DNA from: a virus
Strand: one strand, 5' to 3'
DNA length: 56,658 nucleotides
IMG/VR virus record: IMGVR_UViG_3300035565_000019
Span: 1-56,658 of that record
A program made the translations under genes and the position numbers. Each line of letters begins with the position of its first letter. Position 1 is the first letter of the stretch. Shown piece after piece: positions 17,446 through 26,092 of this stretch. The notes under the pieces are model-generated. The model was given only the letters and a program-made list of their open reading frames with translations, did no database searches and was not told the origin of the DNA.

Positions 17446-19239
17446 ATGGCTGGAGAACAAATAGCAATGGAAGCGCCTTTGGCTGCTGTAAACCCTCAAA
17501 TAGCAATGGCTTCCACGCAACCAAATCCAGATATTGCACGGAACTTTCAACTTCCTGCGAAAGTCGATATTGAAGGGGGTCAGGCGCACGCAGCAGAAGC
17601 AATGCAGCGTACAGGAGAGGCAAAAGCCAAAACTAATCTGCTTCAGGAAGACGAAACTGACCGCATGATTATCAAGCAAATCAAACAAGTCGATCCTGAC
17701 GCTAACACTTCCACCGTAGAAGGAATGAAAAAATTACTTGGCCATGCTAAAGGCAGCGGATTAAGCGATACAGCAATTACTCGTATTAATAAAGCACTTG
17801 GCGATAAGACTACAGCTGATTTAGATTATAAAAATGTTTTAATGAAAGGATCTTTAGAAACTCTTGATCTTGGGCATAAAGAAGTTCAGTGGACTAATGA
17901 AAATTTGGTACGGCCAATGGTAGAGGCACGCCGCAGTAAATATGCCGAAACTCAAGATGACAAGCAAGCTGACTTAGCATTTGAAACTGCTAAATCTGCT
18001 TCAATAGAACTAGCTGCTCAGCTTAAAAATCCTGATGGTACGCCAAAATTTACAGATGCGCATATAGCCAAAATGAAAGCTGCTACATATGACGAAGTAG
18101 CGCATAACTATAATGTCACGGATGTCGCTGCGCAGCATATGAAAGAAGCTTTAGCTAATAAACAAGCGCAAGCCAAGATTGAATTGGAGCAAGCACAAGC
18201 AATGGCTGCGAGTGGGCGTGCTGAACGTGAATTGGCGCAAGCTGAAAAATTGAGTCGTGATGAAGGTGGCGGTAAACCTGAATTGAAGACGCTTAATGTC
18301 GATGGCAAGCCAGCATCTGTCAATTATAAGGGGGGCAAGATCTTTGGGTTAGATGGTAAGGAAATAGCGCCAGAGCGTGTCACGCCAGTAGAAGGCAGAA
18401 GCTCTTCATTGATAACAGGTCGATACAACCCGCGCACTATTTCGGCTGCAAAAGACGTACTAAATGCACTTCACACTATTAATGAGTCGCCATTTCAAAC
18501 TGAAGGCATATTCGGCTCAAATAAACATAGCGATAGCATACTTGGCGATGTTTCCAAGTATGCGTCAAAAGTACTAACTACTGATAGCGCCCAGCGCTTT
18601 AGCACTGTGCAACTAGACTTAAATCGCGCGCTTGGTATAACACTTGAGATGGGCGGTAAAACGAGCGAGGCAGAGTCTAAGCAACTTTCCGGTTATAGTA
18701 TTGCTGCCGGCGATACTGTAGGCGCTGCACAAATGAAGATTGCTGGATCTGCCCAAGTCGTACGAAATGCACTTGAGTCAATGGAGACCACTAATTTACC
18801 TGCTAGCCAAAGAAAAGAAGTTGATAAGCTACTCGACGAACTTAAACAGTTCCCGACGCAGCGTGAGCTCCAGGCCAAGTACTACGAGGGCGCCAAGAAA
18901 CCAGCGCTTGGTATTACGCCAGCCAAGAAGGCCGAAGGCGGCACGTATGAACAACCCATTGCAGCTGCTTTGGGCCCAGTAGAATCGCATGATAACTTGC
19001 CTGACCCGTCAAAATATACAGGCAAAATAGCAACAGATGAGGATACAAAAGAACAATTTAAATCTGATGGCAAGAAGTGGGTGCCAATACCAGGCGCAAA
19101 GAAAGCAAAGCCTACTCAAGGCACTGCAGATAGCATAGAGTCAATTAGGTCGGCATTTATAAAGGGCGATATAAGTGAAGACGAAGCACATAGCCGCTTA
19201 GTTGCGCTTAATACAGAGGCAGGCAAAGGAACCGCATAA
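17446..19239 (+). CDS. Internal virion/ejection protein
   Basis: A 597-aa mainly alpha-helical protein with an AAGGAG site. The central part is a long Ala/Glu/Gln-rich coiled coil (KQAQAKIELEQAQAMAASG region, residues about 235-275). The C-terminal half contains GRYNPRTISAAKDVLNAL and ALGITLEMGGKTSEAESKQL. Length and composition match podovirus ejection proteins such as P22 gp20 or gp16. No lytic transglycosylase motif is visible. Its end overlaps the next start (TAATGG). Confidence 0.65.
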   Translation: MAGEQIAMEAPLAAVNPQIAMASTQPNPDIARNFQLPAKVDIEGGQAHAAEAMQRTGEAKAKTNLLQEDETDRMIIKQIKQVDPDANTSTVEGMKKLLGHAKGSGLSDTAITRINKALGDKTTADLDYKNVLMKGSLETLDLGHKEVQWTNENLVRPMVEARRSKYAETQDDKQADLAFETAKSASIELAAQLKNPDGTPKFTDAHIAKMKAATYDEVAHNYNVTDVAAQHMKEALANKQAQAKIELEQAQAMAASGRAERELAQAEKLSRDEGGGKPELKTLNVDGKPASVNYKGGKIFGLDGKEIAPERVTPVEGRSSSLITGRYNPRTISAAKDVLNALHTINESPFQTEGIFGSNKHSDSILGDVSKYASKVLTTDSAQRFSTVQLDLNRALGITLEMGGKTSEAESKQLSGYSIAAGDTVGAAQMKIAGSAQVVRNALESMETTNLPASQRKEVDKLLDELKQFPTQRELQAKYYEGAKKPALGITPAKKAEGGTYEQPIAAALGPVESHDNLPDPSKYTGKIATDEDTKEQFKSDGKKWVPIPGAKKAKPTQGTADSIESIRSAFIKGDISEDEAHSRLVALNTEAGKGTA

Positions 19240-20246
19240 TGGCAGCCCCTTGGAAAATGGATGATGCGCAAACATCTGACACGCCAGTTTTTACCATGAA
19301 TAGCTCAGATGCTCATATAGGAATGGAACATAAAGAGTCATACAGCCAATTTGGAGAAGGCACAGAGGCATACCCTGGCGGACCTACCATTGCAGAAGCA
19401 CGCCGCGCAAAGACATTTGAGATATTAGTTGATGCGGCAAGTCTTATTGCGCCAGTGGGGCGCGCTGGTATGGGTGCGATATTAGCTAGCGAACCATCAG
19501 AGGTTGAAGCAGCAATAAAAGCGCCATCTGTTAACTGGATTGAGCAAGTTGTTAAAGATTTGCTTCCACATAATTCTAAAGCTTTTACTGCAACAGAGGG
19601 AATGACAGAAAGGCAAAAAGAAGCTCTAAAACTTTATATGCACGCACCTGCGCCATTTCAACCAAGAATAAAACAGCAAAAAGCTGCGCTTGAGCATGCA
19701 GTTAACCAAGGTCATTTTACAAAAGAGCAAGCAGCTAATGTTAATGATTTGCGCAGCAGCTTAAATACCGCGCTATCTACTGAATTAAAATTACCTGGCC
19801 CAATATATCGTGGGCTTTCTGAATATCATCCTGATATGAAAATTGGCGATATTATTGGTGGAGATTCACCTGCATCATTTGGGCATCACCCAGCTTCTGT
19901 AGTTGAAAATTTTCAGTCTTCACCTGAATATATTAGGAAAGTTTCTGCAACACCAGATGTTATGCTGCAAGTTCCGGCAAACTCACTTGTGCGTGGAGTA
20001 GTTCCGAATAAAGATATTTCAGGAAAATATGCGGCAGAGAGTGAAGTGCTTTTGCACCCAGATAATAAGTTAGTTATCCAGAATATTGAAGATAAAGATA
20101 ACAGAAAAATAGTCACTGCTATGCCCGTTAAAAACTCAAATGCTCAAAATGTTAAACTTTGGTCATTAGCGCCTAGCATAGCTTTAAGTCCATCAGTAGC
20201 GAGCACTAATACACTAATAGAAAGCTGGAAGAAGGAGAAAGAATAA
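19239..20246 (+). CDS. Ejection-cassette protein with ADP-ribosyltransferase-like domain
   Basis: A 335-aa protein whose C-terminal half (about 130-300) has the layout of an R-S-E ADP-ribosyltransferase: GPIYRGLSE with R191, DSPASFGHHPASVVENF with S213, and an ExE motif in AAESEVLLHPDNKLVI (E267, E269) with the usual following beta strands. Such enzymes transfer ADP-ribose from NAD+ to proteins. The first 130 residues are helical and may route the protein into the capsid. It overlaps both neighbouring ejection genes by one to four bases, so it is probably packaged and injected, as T4 Alt is. The STS-type serine motif is not canonical. Confidence 0.65.
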   Translation: MAAPWKMDDAQTSDTPVFTMNSSDAHIGMEHKESYSQFGEGTEAYPGGPTIAEARRAKTFEILVDAASLIAPVGRAGMGAILASEPSEVEAAIKAPSVNWIEQVVKDLLPHNSKAFTATEGMTERQKEALKLYMHAPAPFQPRIKQQKAALEHAVNQGHFTKEQAANVNDLRSSLNTALSTELKLPGPIYRGLSEYHPDMKIGDIIGGDSPASFGHHPASVVENFQSSPEYIRKVSATPDVMLQVPANSLVRGVVPNKDISGKYAAESEVLLHPDNKLVIQNIEDKDNRKIVTAMPVKNSNAQNVKLWSLAPSIALSPSVASTNTLIESWKKEKE

Positions 20247-22357
20247 TGGCGTTTACAATCTCAGACGATTTAGAAGCAGAGTTGAAAATCCCGCCAGAGG
20301 TGCAACAAGGACGTGATGCTATTGCTGCGGACCAAATACGGCGTGAAGTAGTTAATCCTGATATTAATGAGGAGACTGGGAAGCCTGTTACACTGTCAAA
20401 AGATCTTCTTAAAATAAAACCTGCTAAATTTACTATTACAGACGATCCTGCAGATGCAAAACATGATGCATCTGAGTATGAAGCGCCGCCTATTAAGTCA
20501 TTAAAGCGGCGCATCGGGCGCAATGTGCGCGGCGCCATCGAGGCAGGGCTTACCATGGCTACTGGCGCTTTAGGCGGCATCGCAGGACTTGGCGGCGAAG
20601 CGTATCAACTTGCCCGCCATGAAGCAACGACGCCTCGCCGTGCCGAGAAGTTAATGGAACCTGGCGCTGTGAAAGAGACTATCCAGCAAGCAATGACATA
20701 CCAGCCCCGCACTGAAAAGGGCAAGGAATACGTACAAGATATTGCCACGCCTGAATCGCTTCTTAATCCTTTGACCTATGTCAAGGCGCTAAGCGACGTT
20801 GGTGAAAGCATCAAAGATCAAGTCGATTCTCCTGAAGCCAAAGCCGCAGTAGACTTGACGCTAAATGCGGCATCTATGGCATTGCCTAAAGTAGCTGGCG
20901 CCATAACTAGCGCGCCAAAATATCTTATGTCAGGCAGCGAAACAGCGCGCAAGACCGCGCGCGAGAATATCGCTGCATTCAAAAAAGAAGGCATTACGCC
21001 ATCTCTTGGCCAAGTGTCTGCAGGCGGAGCAACTAAAGGCGCTGGCGGCAGTGAAGCACTAGTTGCGGAAGAAGCGCCAAAGATCGCCGCGCAAGCTACT
21101 AAGCTTGCAGATAAGTTAAGCCCAATTACTACATCTGAAGAAGCAGGCAATGTCATACATGAAGCAATTATGGGCAAGCCTGTAACCGAGACTCTTACGC
21201 CAAAACGTAAAGCCATTGAATCTCCAACTGGTGAGCGTATCGGCGGATGGGAGCAAGATGTTAATGAACGTGAAAGTATATTGCATGATACTTGGAAGAA
21301 AATGGTAGGTGAGGATGCTAAGGTCTATCTAAAGTCTACATTGCTGGCGCTTAAAGAAATGACAACGCCAACTGCTGGCGCAGAAGCTACGACTTCCGGA
21401 TTGCTAAACACAAAGATCATGGATATTCGCCGCAGAATGGTAGATGACACAGGCAAGCCAAGGTCAATGCCGCTTAATGCCATTGAAGACGTGCGCTCGC
21501 TTATCGGTGAACTGACTGACCCTACAATGGAAGTTACTATATCAAAAGGCCAAGCTAATAAATTATATGGCGCCATTAAATCAGATGTTGGCGAAATGGT
21601 TGCTAGTAAAGGAGATAAAGTCAAGGCCGCTTATAATGACGCATTCGAATATTCACGCAAGAAGCACGAAATCGTCAGTAGTTTAATGGAGCCATTGCGC
21701 ACGGCCAAGATTCCTGAGCAAGCATTTACTTTTGCTACGGCTGGCACTCCTGAAGGTGCTAGCCAACTTCGCACTTTGTTCCAGGGAAAAGGTGAAGGAG
21801 TTTCAAAAGTAAGCGGTCTAAATAAAGCTGAGCAAGATGTTGTACGTTCTGTTATGTTCAGAAAGTTAGGAGGCGCAGATGCCGGTGAGTTTAGCCCAAC
21901 CAAGTTCCTTGCTAACTGGAATAACATGCATAATGACGCAAAGGAAGTTCTTTTCGGCGCTCCGGGTTCTGCGCTGCGTAATCATTTAGACGCCTTAAAT
22001 ACGGTTATGCTTAAGTCTAAGAGTACTGCGACAACAATTTATGAATTACGTAACTATGCCGCAGATCATGGCATGATTGGCTCAGCAACTGCGCTAGCTG
22101 TATTATCTGGCCGACATGGAATGGCTTCTATTTTGCTTTCAGGACTTGGCGCTGGGGCTGTAGCAGGTCGGCTAATACAGCGCCCATTCTTTGTCAAGTG
22201 GCTGACTTCTGCCTCGAATAAAAAGCCGGCAAGCATAGTTCCAATGCTTGGCATGTTGGCGCAAAAAGCCGCAACATTGCCACCTAATGACCAACAAGAC
22301 GTAAAAGAATATCTTGCCAATATACAAAGCATCACAGCACCAGGAGGAAAACAATAA
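20246..22357 (+). CDS. Large internal virion/ejection protein
   Basis: A 703-aa protein with an N-terminal disordered/acidic part, a glycine-rich membrane-active segment (GLTMATGALGGIAGLGGEA, about residues 96-116), long helical regions, and a second hydrophobic stretch near 610-645 (GSATALAVLSGRHG; ILLSGLGAGAVAG). Membrane-insertable segments in a helical, capsid-packaged protein fit the P22 gp16/T7 gp16 functional class that builds the DNA conduit across the envelope. It overlaps both neighbours at ATG/TAA junctions. Confidence 0.65.
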   Translation: MAFTISDDLEAELKIPPEVQQGRDAIAADQIRREVVNPDINEETGKPVTLSKDLLKIKPAKFTITDDPADAKHDASEYEAPPIKSLKRRIGRNVRGAIEAGLTMATGALGGIAGLGGEAYQLARHEATTPRRAEKLMEPGAVKETIQQAMTYQPRTEKGKEYVQDIATPESLLNPLTYVKALSDVGESIKDQVDSPEAKAAVDLTLNAASMALPKVAGAITSAPKYLMSGSETARKTARENIAAFKKEGITPSLGQVSAGGATKGAGGSEALVAEEAPKIAAQATKLADKLSPITTSEEAGNVIHEAIMGKPVTETLTPKRKAIESPTGERIGGWEQDVNERESILHDTWKKMVGEDAKVYLKSTLLALKEMTTPTAGAEATTSGLLNTKIMDIRRRMVDDTGKPRSMPLNAIEDVRSLIGELTDPTMEVTISKGQANKLYGAIKSDVGEMVASKGDKVKAAYNDAFEYSRKKHEIVSSLMEPLRTAKIPEQAFTFATAGTPEGASQLRTLFQGKGEGVSKVSGLNKAEQDVVRSVMFRKLGGADAGEFSPTKFLANWNNMHNDAKEVLFGAPGSALRNHLDALNTVMLKSKSTATTIYELRNYAADHGMIGSATALAVLSGRHGMASILLSGLGAGAVAGRLIQRPFFVKWLTSASNKKPASIVPMLGMLAQKAATLPPNDQQDVKEYLANIQSITAPGGKQ

Positions 22358-23703
22358 TGGCAAAACTGCTGATAGTCGACACTGATAATGTGGGCTTATC
22401 GCTTGCTTGGCGTTCTGCACAGGCAGGGCATGAAGTGCGCTGGTACGTCAAACCGAAGAAATGTAATCATCCCGATACCGGCCGCGGATTCAAGGGCGTG
22501 ACTAAAGTAGAAAACTTTGTGCCGTCAATGATGTGGGCAGACCTTGTCATTTGTACTAGCAATGATGATTATCTTGATCGCCTGGACTTCTTCAAGAAAA
22601 AAGGCGCTAATGTCTTTGCGCCGACCACTGCTTCTGCAAACTTAGAGATCAGCCGTAAAGACGGTATGGAGCTGATGGAAAAGTGTGGTATCGAGACCGC
22701 GCCATACAAGACATTCAAGCGTATGGAAGACGCGGAAGCCCATGTCAAGAAGACAGAAGAGCGGTTCGTGTTCAAGACGCTTGGCGATAACGAAGACAAG
22801 GCGTTGACCTATGTTTCCAAGAATGCGGCAGATATGCTCGAATGGATGAAGAGGATCCGCGAGTCTGGCGCCGTGCCAAAAGGCGATGTTATGCTGCAGA
22901 CATTTATTGATGGCATAGAGTTTGGTGTTTCCAGGTTCATGGGCCAAGATGGATTCGTCGGTCAATGGAATGAGTCATTCGAGCATAAGAAGCATATGAG
23001 CGGCAATCACGGTTGCAATACAGGTGAAATGGGTACCATTGCCGCCTTTACCAAAGACTCCAAGATAGGCAAAGATACGCTGGCTAAGTGCGAAGCAGAA
23101 CTTGTTAAGCTCGGCCATCTTGGCGATGTAGCCATTGGGTTCATGATCGAGAAGGCGACTGGCAAGCCATATCCGACTGAATGGACATGCCGCTTTGGCT
23201 GGCCTATCGAGAATATGATGATCGCCGCGACCAAAGGAGACCCTATACAGTGGATGATAGACGCCAAGAACGGAAAAGATACGACATCATTCAGTGAGGA
23301 TATTGGATGCTGCCTGGTATTGACACATGGTGACTTCCCGCATGGTAATAAAGACCGCCAGGATGTGACAGGCGTGCCTATTTACGGCGTAACTAAGGGC
23401 AATAAAAAGTACTTGCACCCGCAAGGCGTGAAGATTGATATAATGCATGATATGGAAGGCGACAAGATCGTCGAGCGGCCATTATGGAATTCTGCCGGAG
23501 ATTATCTTGCGGTTGTGACAGGCTTTGGAAATTGCGTTAAACAAGCAGCAGAACGGACTTACAAGACTGCCAAACAATTGCACGTGTCTAATATGCAGCT
23601 ACGCGATGATGTTGGCGAAGGCATGGAAGAGCAATTGCCAGAACTGCATAAGTTCGGCTATGCAACGCACTTCACTTACGATGGCAAAGGAGACAGGAAA
23701 TGA
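22357..23703 (+). CDS. ATP-grasp ligase, PurD (GAR synthetase)-like
   Basis: A 448-aa protein with the layout of phosphoribosylamine-glycine ligase: an N-terminal Rossmann part (LLIVDTDNVGLSLAWRSAQ), VFAPTTASANLEISRKDGMEL matching the PurD GPTKAAAQLEGSK region, VMLQTFIDGIEFGVSRF, the NTGEMGTIAAF loop (PurD NTGGMG), TEWTCRFGWPIENMM (PurD EFNCRFGDPE) and AVVTGFGNCVKQAAERTY at the end. ATP-grasp enzymes join a carboxylate to an amine or thiol through an acyl phosphate. Several consensus residues differ, so the substrate may not be glycine/PRA. It sits between ejection and fibre genes. Confidence 0.75.
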   Translation: MAKLLIVDTDNVGLSLAWRSAQAGHEVRWYVKPKKCNHPDTGRGFKGVTKVENFVPSMMWADLVICTSNDDYLDRLDFFKKKGANVFAPTTASANLEISRKDGMELMEKCGIETAPYKTFKRMEDAEAHVKKTEERFVFKTLGDNEDKALTYVSKNAADMLEWMKRIRESGAVPKGDVMLQTFIDGIEFGVSRFMGQDGFVGQWNESFEHKKHMSGNHGCNTGEMGTIAAFTKDSKIGKDTLAKCEAELVKLGHLGDVAIGFMIEKATGKPYPTEWTCRFGWPIENMMIAATKGDPIQWMIDAKNGKDTTSFSEDIGCCLVLTHGDFPHGNKDRQDVTGVPIYGVTKGNKKYLHPQGVKIDIMHDMEGDKIVERPLWNSAGDYLAVVTGFGNCVKQAAERTYKTAKQLHVSNMQLRDDVGEGMEEQLPELHKFGYATHFTYDGKGDRK

Positions 23704-25181
23704 GCAACTACCTTGCGCCGACATTCGGCGTTGGATACCAAGGTTTTAATGCGCAAGGCTTACCGCTTGCCGGCGGTAAACTTTACACCTACCAAGGCGG
23801 CAGCACCAGCACTAACCAGGCTACTTACGCTACCAGCGATACTAGCACCCCTAATGCCAATCCTATAATCCTGGATTCTTCTGGCCGACCAACTACTGAA
23901 GTCTGGCTGCTTCCGCTGCTTAATTACAAATTTGTATTGACTGACTCATTAGGCAGCGCCCTTGGTTCTTGGGACTATGTAGCCGGCATTAATAGCGTGG
24001 CCGCCGCTACTCCGGTAGAGTGGACAGCTTCGGGACTTGCGCCAACATATGTGTCGTCTAACGTGTTCACAGTTCCAGGCAACCAGACTACGCTGCTCCC
24101 TATAAATAGGCGTGTCCAATATTTCTTGGCAGGCGTTCCATATTATGGATATATCTCAAACTCAGTCTATACGTCTGTTACCACAATCACTGTAGTGCCA
24201 GATTCTGTGGCAGTCGACGCCACGATAAGCGCAGTATCTTACGCCTTCCTGAACTCTGTCAATCCAAGCGTACCACAGCAATTGCTGGTAGCCGTAGCTT
24301 CGCAGACCCACGCAGCTGGCGCCGCCACCCCCGCCGACGCGGATGAATTAAATCTGACGCAAAGCCCTTCTTGGACGCTGAAGAAGTTTACGTGGGCGAC
24401 ACTGAAGTCGACGTTGCTTACATACTTCAGTGCGCTGACAGGAACTTGGGCGATTAGCATTACCGGGAATGCAGCGACAGCCACTAATGCAGCGACAGCC
24501 ACTAATGCAGCGACAGCCACTAATGCAACTTACACAACCGGTAGGTCTACAGTAGCATCAGCAACCACGCCGGACATTTTTGCATTTACAGTTAAAGGAA
24601 CTATTGATTACACCGGAACTGTTCTATGCACAGGTTTTGTGGCTGCACCGGAAGATGGGGCAAAAAGAACCTTAATATGCGCTAGTGCATGCTCATTCAC
24701 AACTAGCGCAAATCTTCAAATAGAAGGTGTACCAAGCGGTACAACCATTACTATGGCGGCAAATGCCGAGGTAAATGTGGTTGCGATCAACTCTACCATA
24801 TTCAAGATGACTTATAGTTTGTCTGGGACGTTTACGGCTACAGGGACTGGGTTTACAGCCGGGGTTACAGGAACAGCTTATTATAAGGCTGAAAACGGTT
24901 TGGTTACATTACATTTACCTAGTTTAGGCGGAACTTCAAATGCCGCTACTTTTACTATTACTGGATTACCTGCCGCCGCAGGTACATCTAATTCTGGTTT
25001 GTATTGGACACGTTGTATTGACAATGGCGGTTTAACTTTTGCAGAAGTTTTAATAAGTGGTGTCACAATCACTTTAACCAGAGTCTCCGCAGTCCCTGTT
25101 GAAACAGTATGGACAGCATCTGGAGCAAAATCATTTGGTTATGGGGGAAGTTATACAACAATTGTGTATAACTCATTCTAG
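23700..25181 (+). CDS. Tail fibre/spike protein
   Basis: A 493-aa protein. The N-terminal ~100 residues match the podovirus particle-binding head: QGFNAQGLPLAGGKLYTY, NPIILDSSGRPTTEVWL and LGSWDYVAGI. A collar follows, then an imperfect fibre with three exact 6-residue NAATAT repeats near residues 257-276, and a beta-rich C-terminal domain (VTLHLPSLGGTSNAATFTITG). The gene overlaps the ATP-grasp gene by 4 bases and ends tail-to-tail with the - strand gene at 25178. This is the likely main receptor-binding or enzymatic spike, though no hydrolase motif is seen. Confidence 0.75.
   Translation: MSNYLAPTFGVGYQGFNAQGLPLAGGKLYTYQGGSTSTNQATYATSDTSTPNANPIILDSSGRPTTEVWLLPLLNYKFVLTDSLGSALGSWDYVAGINSVAAATPVEWTASGLAPTYVSSNVFTVPGNQTTLLPINRRVQYFLAGVPYYGYISNSVYTSVTTITVVPDSVAVDATISAVSYAFLNSVNPSVPQQLLVAVASQTHAAGAATPADADELNLTQSPSWTLKKFTWATLKSTLLTYFSALTGTWAISITGNAATATNAATATNAATATNATYTTGRSTVASATTPDIFAFTVKGTIDYTGTVLCTGFVAAPEDGAKRTLICASACSFTTSANLQIEGVPSGTTITMAANAEVNVVAINSTIFKMTYSLSGTFTATGTGFTAGVTGTAYYKAENGLVTLHLPSLGGTSNAATFTITGLPAAAGTSNSGLYWTRCIDNGGLTFAEVLISGVTITLTRVSAVPVETVWTASGAKSFGYGGSYTTIVYNSF
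24468..24527 (+). repeat. 18-bp tandem repeat in the fibre gene
   Basis: The unit AATGCAGCGACAGCCACT occurs three times without change (24468-24485, 24486-24503, 24504-24521) and then partially (AATGCAAC). It encodes three copies of NAATAT. The unit length is a multiple of three, so copy-number change lengthens or shortens the fibre without breaking the frame. DNA-level identity indicates recent expansion. Confidence 0.9.
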
Positions 25182-25537
25182 AACCTCGCACTTATACCCA
25201 ACTGATGATTATGAAAATCCTCTCTAAACTCGAAACCAATACTCACGTACTGAAAACCGTGCCGCCACTCTTTACGAAGCGCATAGGAGAGCCTAACATG
25301 CGCCAATGCCATTCCAGCAAAGTAACGATTGACTTGCAAAACACTGGGGTGTTCGCCGAGGGCAAATGTAGAGGTGCATTCACGAAATTTATTAGGATGC
25401 TTTGCTATGTTTCGTGTCTGAAGCCAGTCAATAGCATCAAGAAAAAAATAACTTCCTTCACGATATGTGTCCTGACGTGTCCATTCATCAGCAAAACAGG
25501 ATGTTGATATGATAAGTAAAGCAAGAAATGTTTTCAC
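25178..25537 (-). CDS. Secreted/outer-membrane-type hypothetical protein
   Basis: A 119-aa protein with a clear signal peptide (KTFLALLIISTSCFADEW; cleavage likely after CFA). The mature part carries a conserved pattern seen in phage and bacterial proteins of unknown function: IDWLQTRNIA, a short acidic/aromatic stretch, PSVLQVNRYFAGMALAHVRLSYAL and HNHQLGISARF. GTG 25537 is preferred to ATG 25558 because AAGGAG lies 6 bases before the GTG. It is transcribed against the lysis genes from its own promoter (25564-25591), so it may be expressed early and alter the host envelope, for example superinfection exclusion; this is inference. Confidence 0.65.
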   Translation of the reverse strand: MKTFLALLIISTSCFADEWTRQDTYREGSYFFLDAIDWLQTRNIAKHPNKFRECTSTFALGEHPSVLQVNRYFAGMALAHVRLSYALRKEWRHGFQYVSIGFEFREDFHNHQLGISARF

Positions 25538-25563
25538 AGTTAGCTCCTTAATAATCATTATAT

Positions 25564-25591
25564 ATTATATCGCTTTATAGAGAAAAGTAAA
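25564..25591 (-). promoter_or_regulatory. Sigma70-type promoter (TTTACT-16-TATAAT)
   Basis: On the - strand, -35 TTTACT (25586-25591) and -10 TATAAT (25564-25569) are separated by exactly 16 bp, directly upstream of the secreted protein gene. The same -35/-10 pair with the same spacing occurs at 32526-32553 (-) and 45787-45814 (+). Confidence 0.7.
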
Positions 25592-25595
25592 CCAT

Positions 25596-25712
25596 ATGTT
25601 TACCAAGGTACTAACGGCAATGTTGTTGATCGCTTTGGTTGTAATGATGGTGCTTTGTGGTTTTTACGGTTGGATGCATGATGAACTTCAAATTAAAAGA
25701 GTGTTAAAATGA
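25596..25712 (+). CDS. Small single-span membrane protein, lysis region
   Basis: A 38-aa protein: a short basic start (MFTKVL), one hydrophobic helix of about 20 residues (TAMLLIALVVMMVLCGFYGW) and a charged end. Its stop overlaps the next start (ATGA), so it is coupled to the gene at 25709. Its place at the head of the lysis group suggests a holin-like, antiholin or spanin-related role, but size and sequence alone do not decide. Confidence 0.55.
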   Translation: MFTKVLTAMLLIALVVMMVLCGFYGWMHDELQIKRVLK

Positions 25713-26080
25713 CAGAAAAAAGAGAAGCGGAACGCACTGCCGAATACGACGCGCTATTTCACATCGTTCGGGAAATGACCGCGAAGATCTCCGACCATAT
25801 GGTAGAAGAGGAGCGCAATCGGGCAAAGGATATGGCTACCATAACGGAAGCCCTGCGCCCTATGTACGATATAATGGACTCCCTTCCAAGGGATGAACGA
25901 GGGCTTCCGTCGCCATACCTTCATCGCGCTCAGCATGAAGGGCTTAGTGCATCTAAAGGAAATTCAAGGCTGTTCAAAAACGAAATAATAAAGAAAACGG
26001 GCGAGTATGCAGTCCTGGCAGTAATCGTACTATTGGCATCAGGTAATTGGGAGCATATTTTAAAGAAGCTTATTGGGTGA
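25709..26080 (+). CDS. C-terminally anchored membrane protein, lysis region
   Basis: A 123-aa protein with a long charged helical N-terminal part (residues 1-95) and one C-terminal transmembrane helix (YAVLAVIVLLASGNWEHIL, about 98-116). The topology resembles accessory holin or host-membrane tether proteins found beside endolysin genes. There is no clear spanin lipobox. It ends 12 bases before the GGAGG site of the peptidoglycan enzyme. Confidence 0.6.
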   Translation: MTEKREAERTAEYDALFHIVREMTAKISDHMVEEERNRAKDMATITEALRPMYDIMDSLPRDERGLPSPYLHRAQHEGLSASKGNSRLFKNEIIKKTGEYAVLAVIVLLASGNWEHILKKLIG

Positions 26081-26092
26081 CGGAGGTTTCAT

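Noticed and set aside
22357-23703. PurZ/Z-genome (2-aminoadenine) system
   Set aside because: The ATP-grasp protein is PurD-like, not PurZ (adenylosuccinate synthetase-like), and no DatZ or MazZ partner of that system is recognised.
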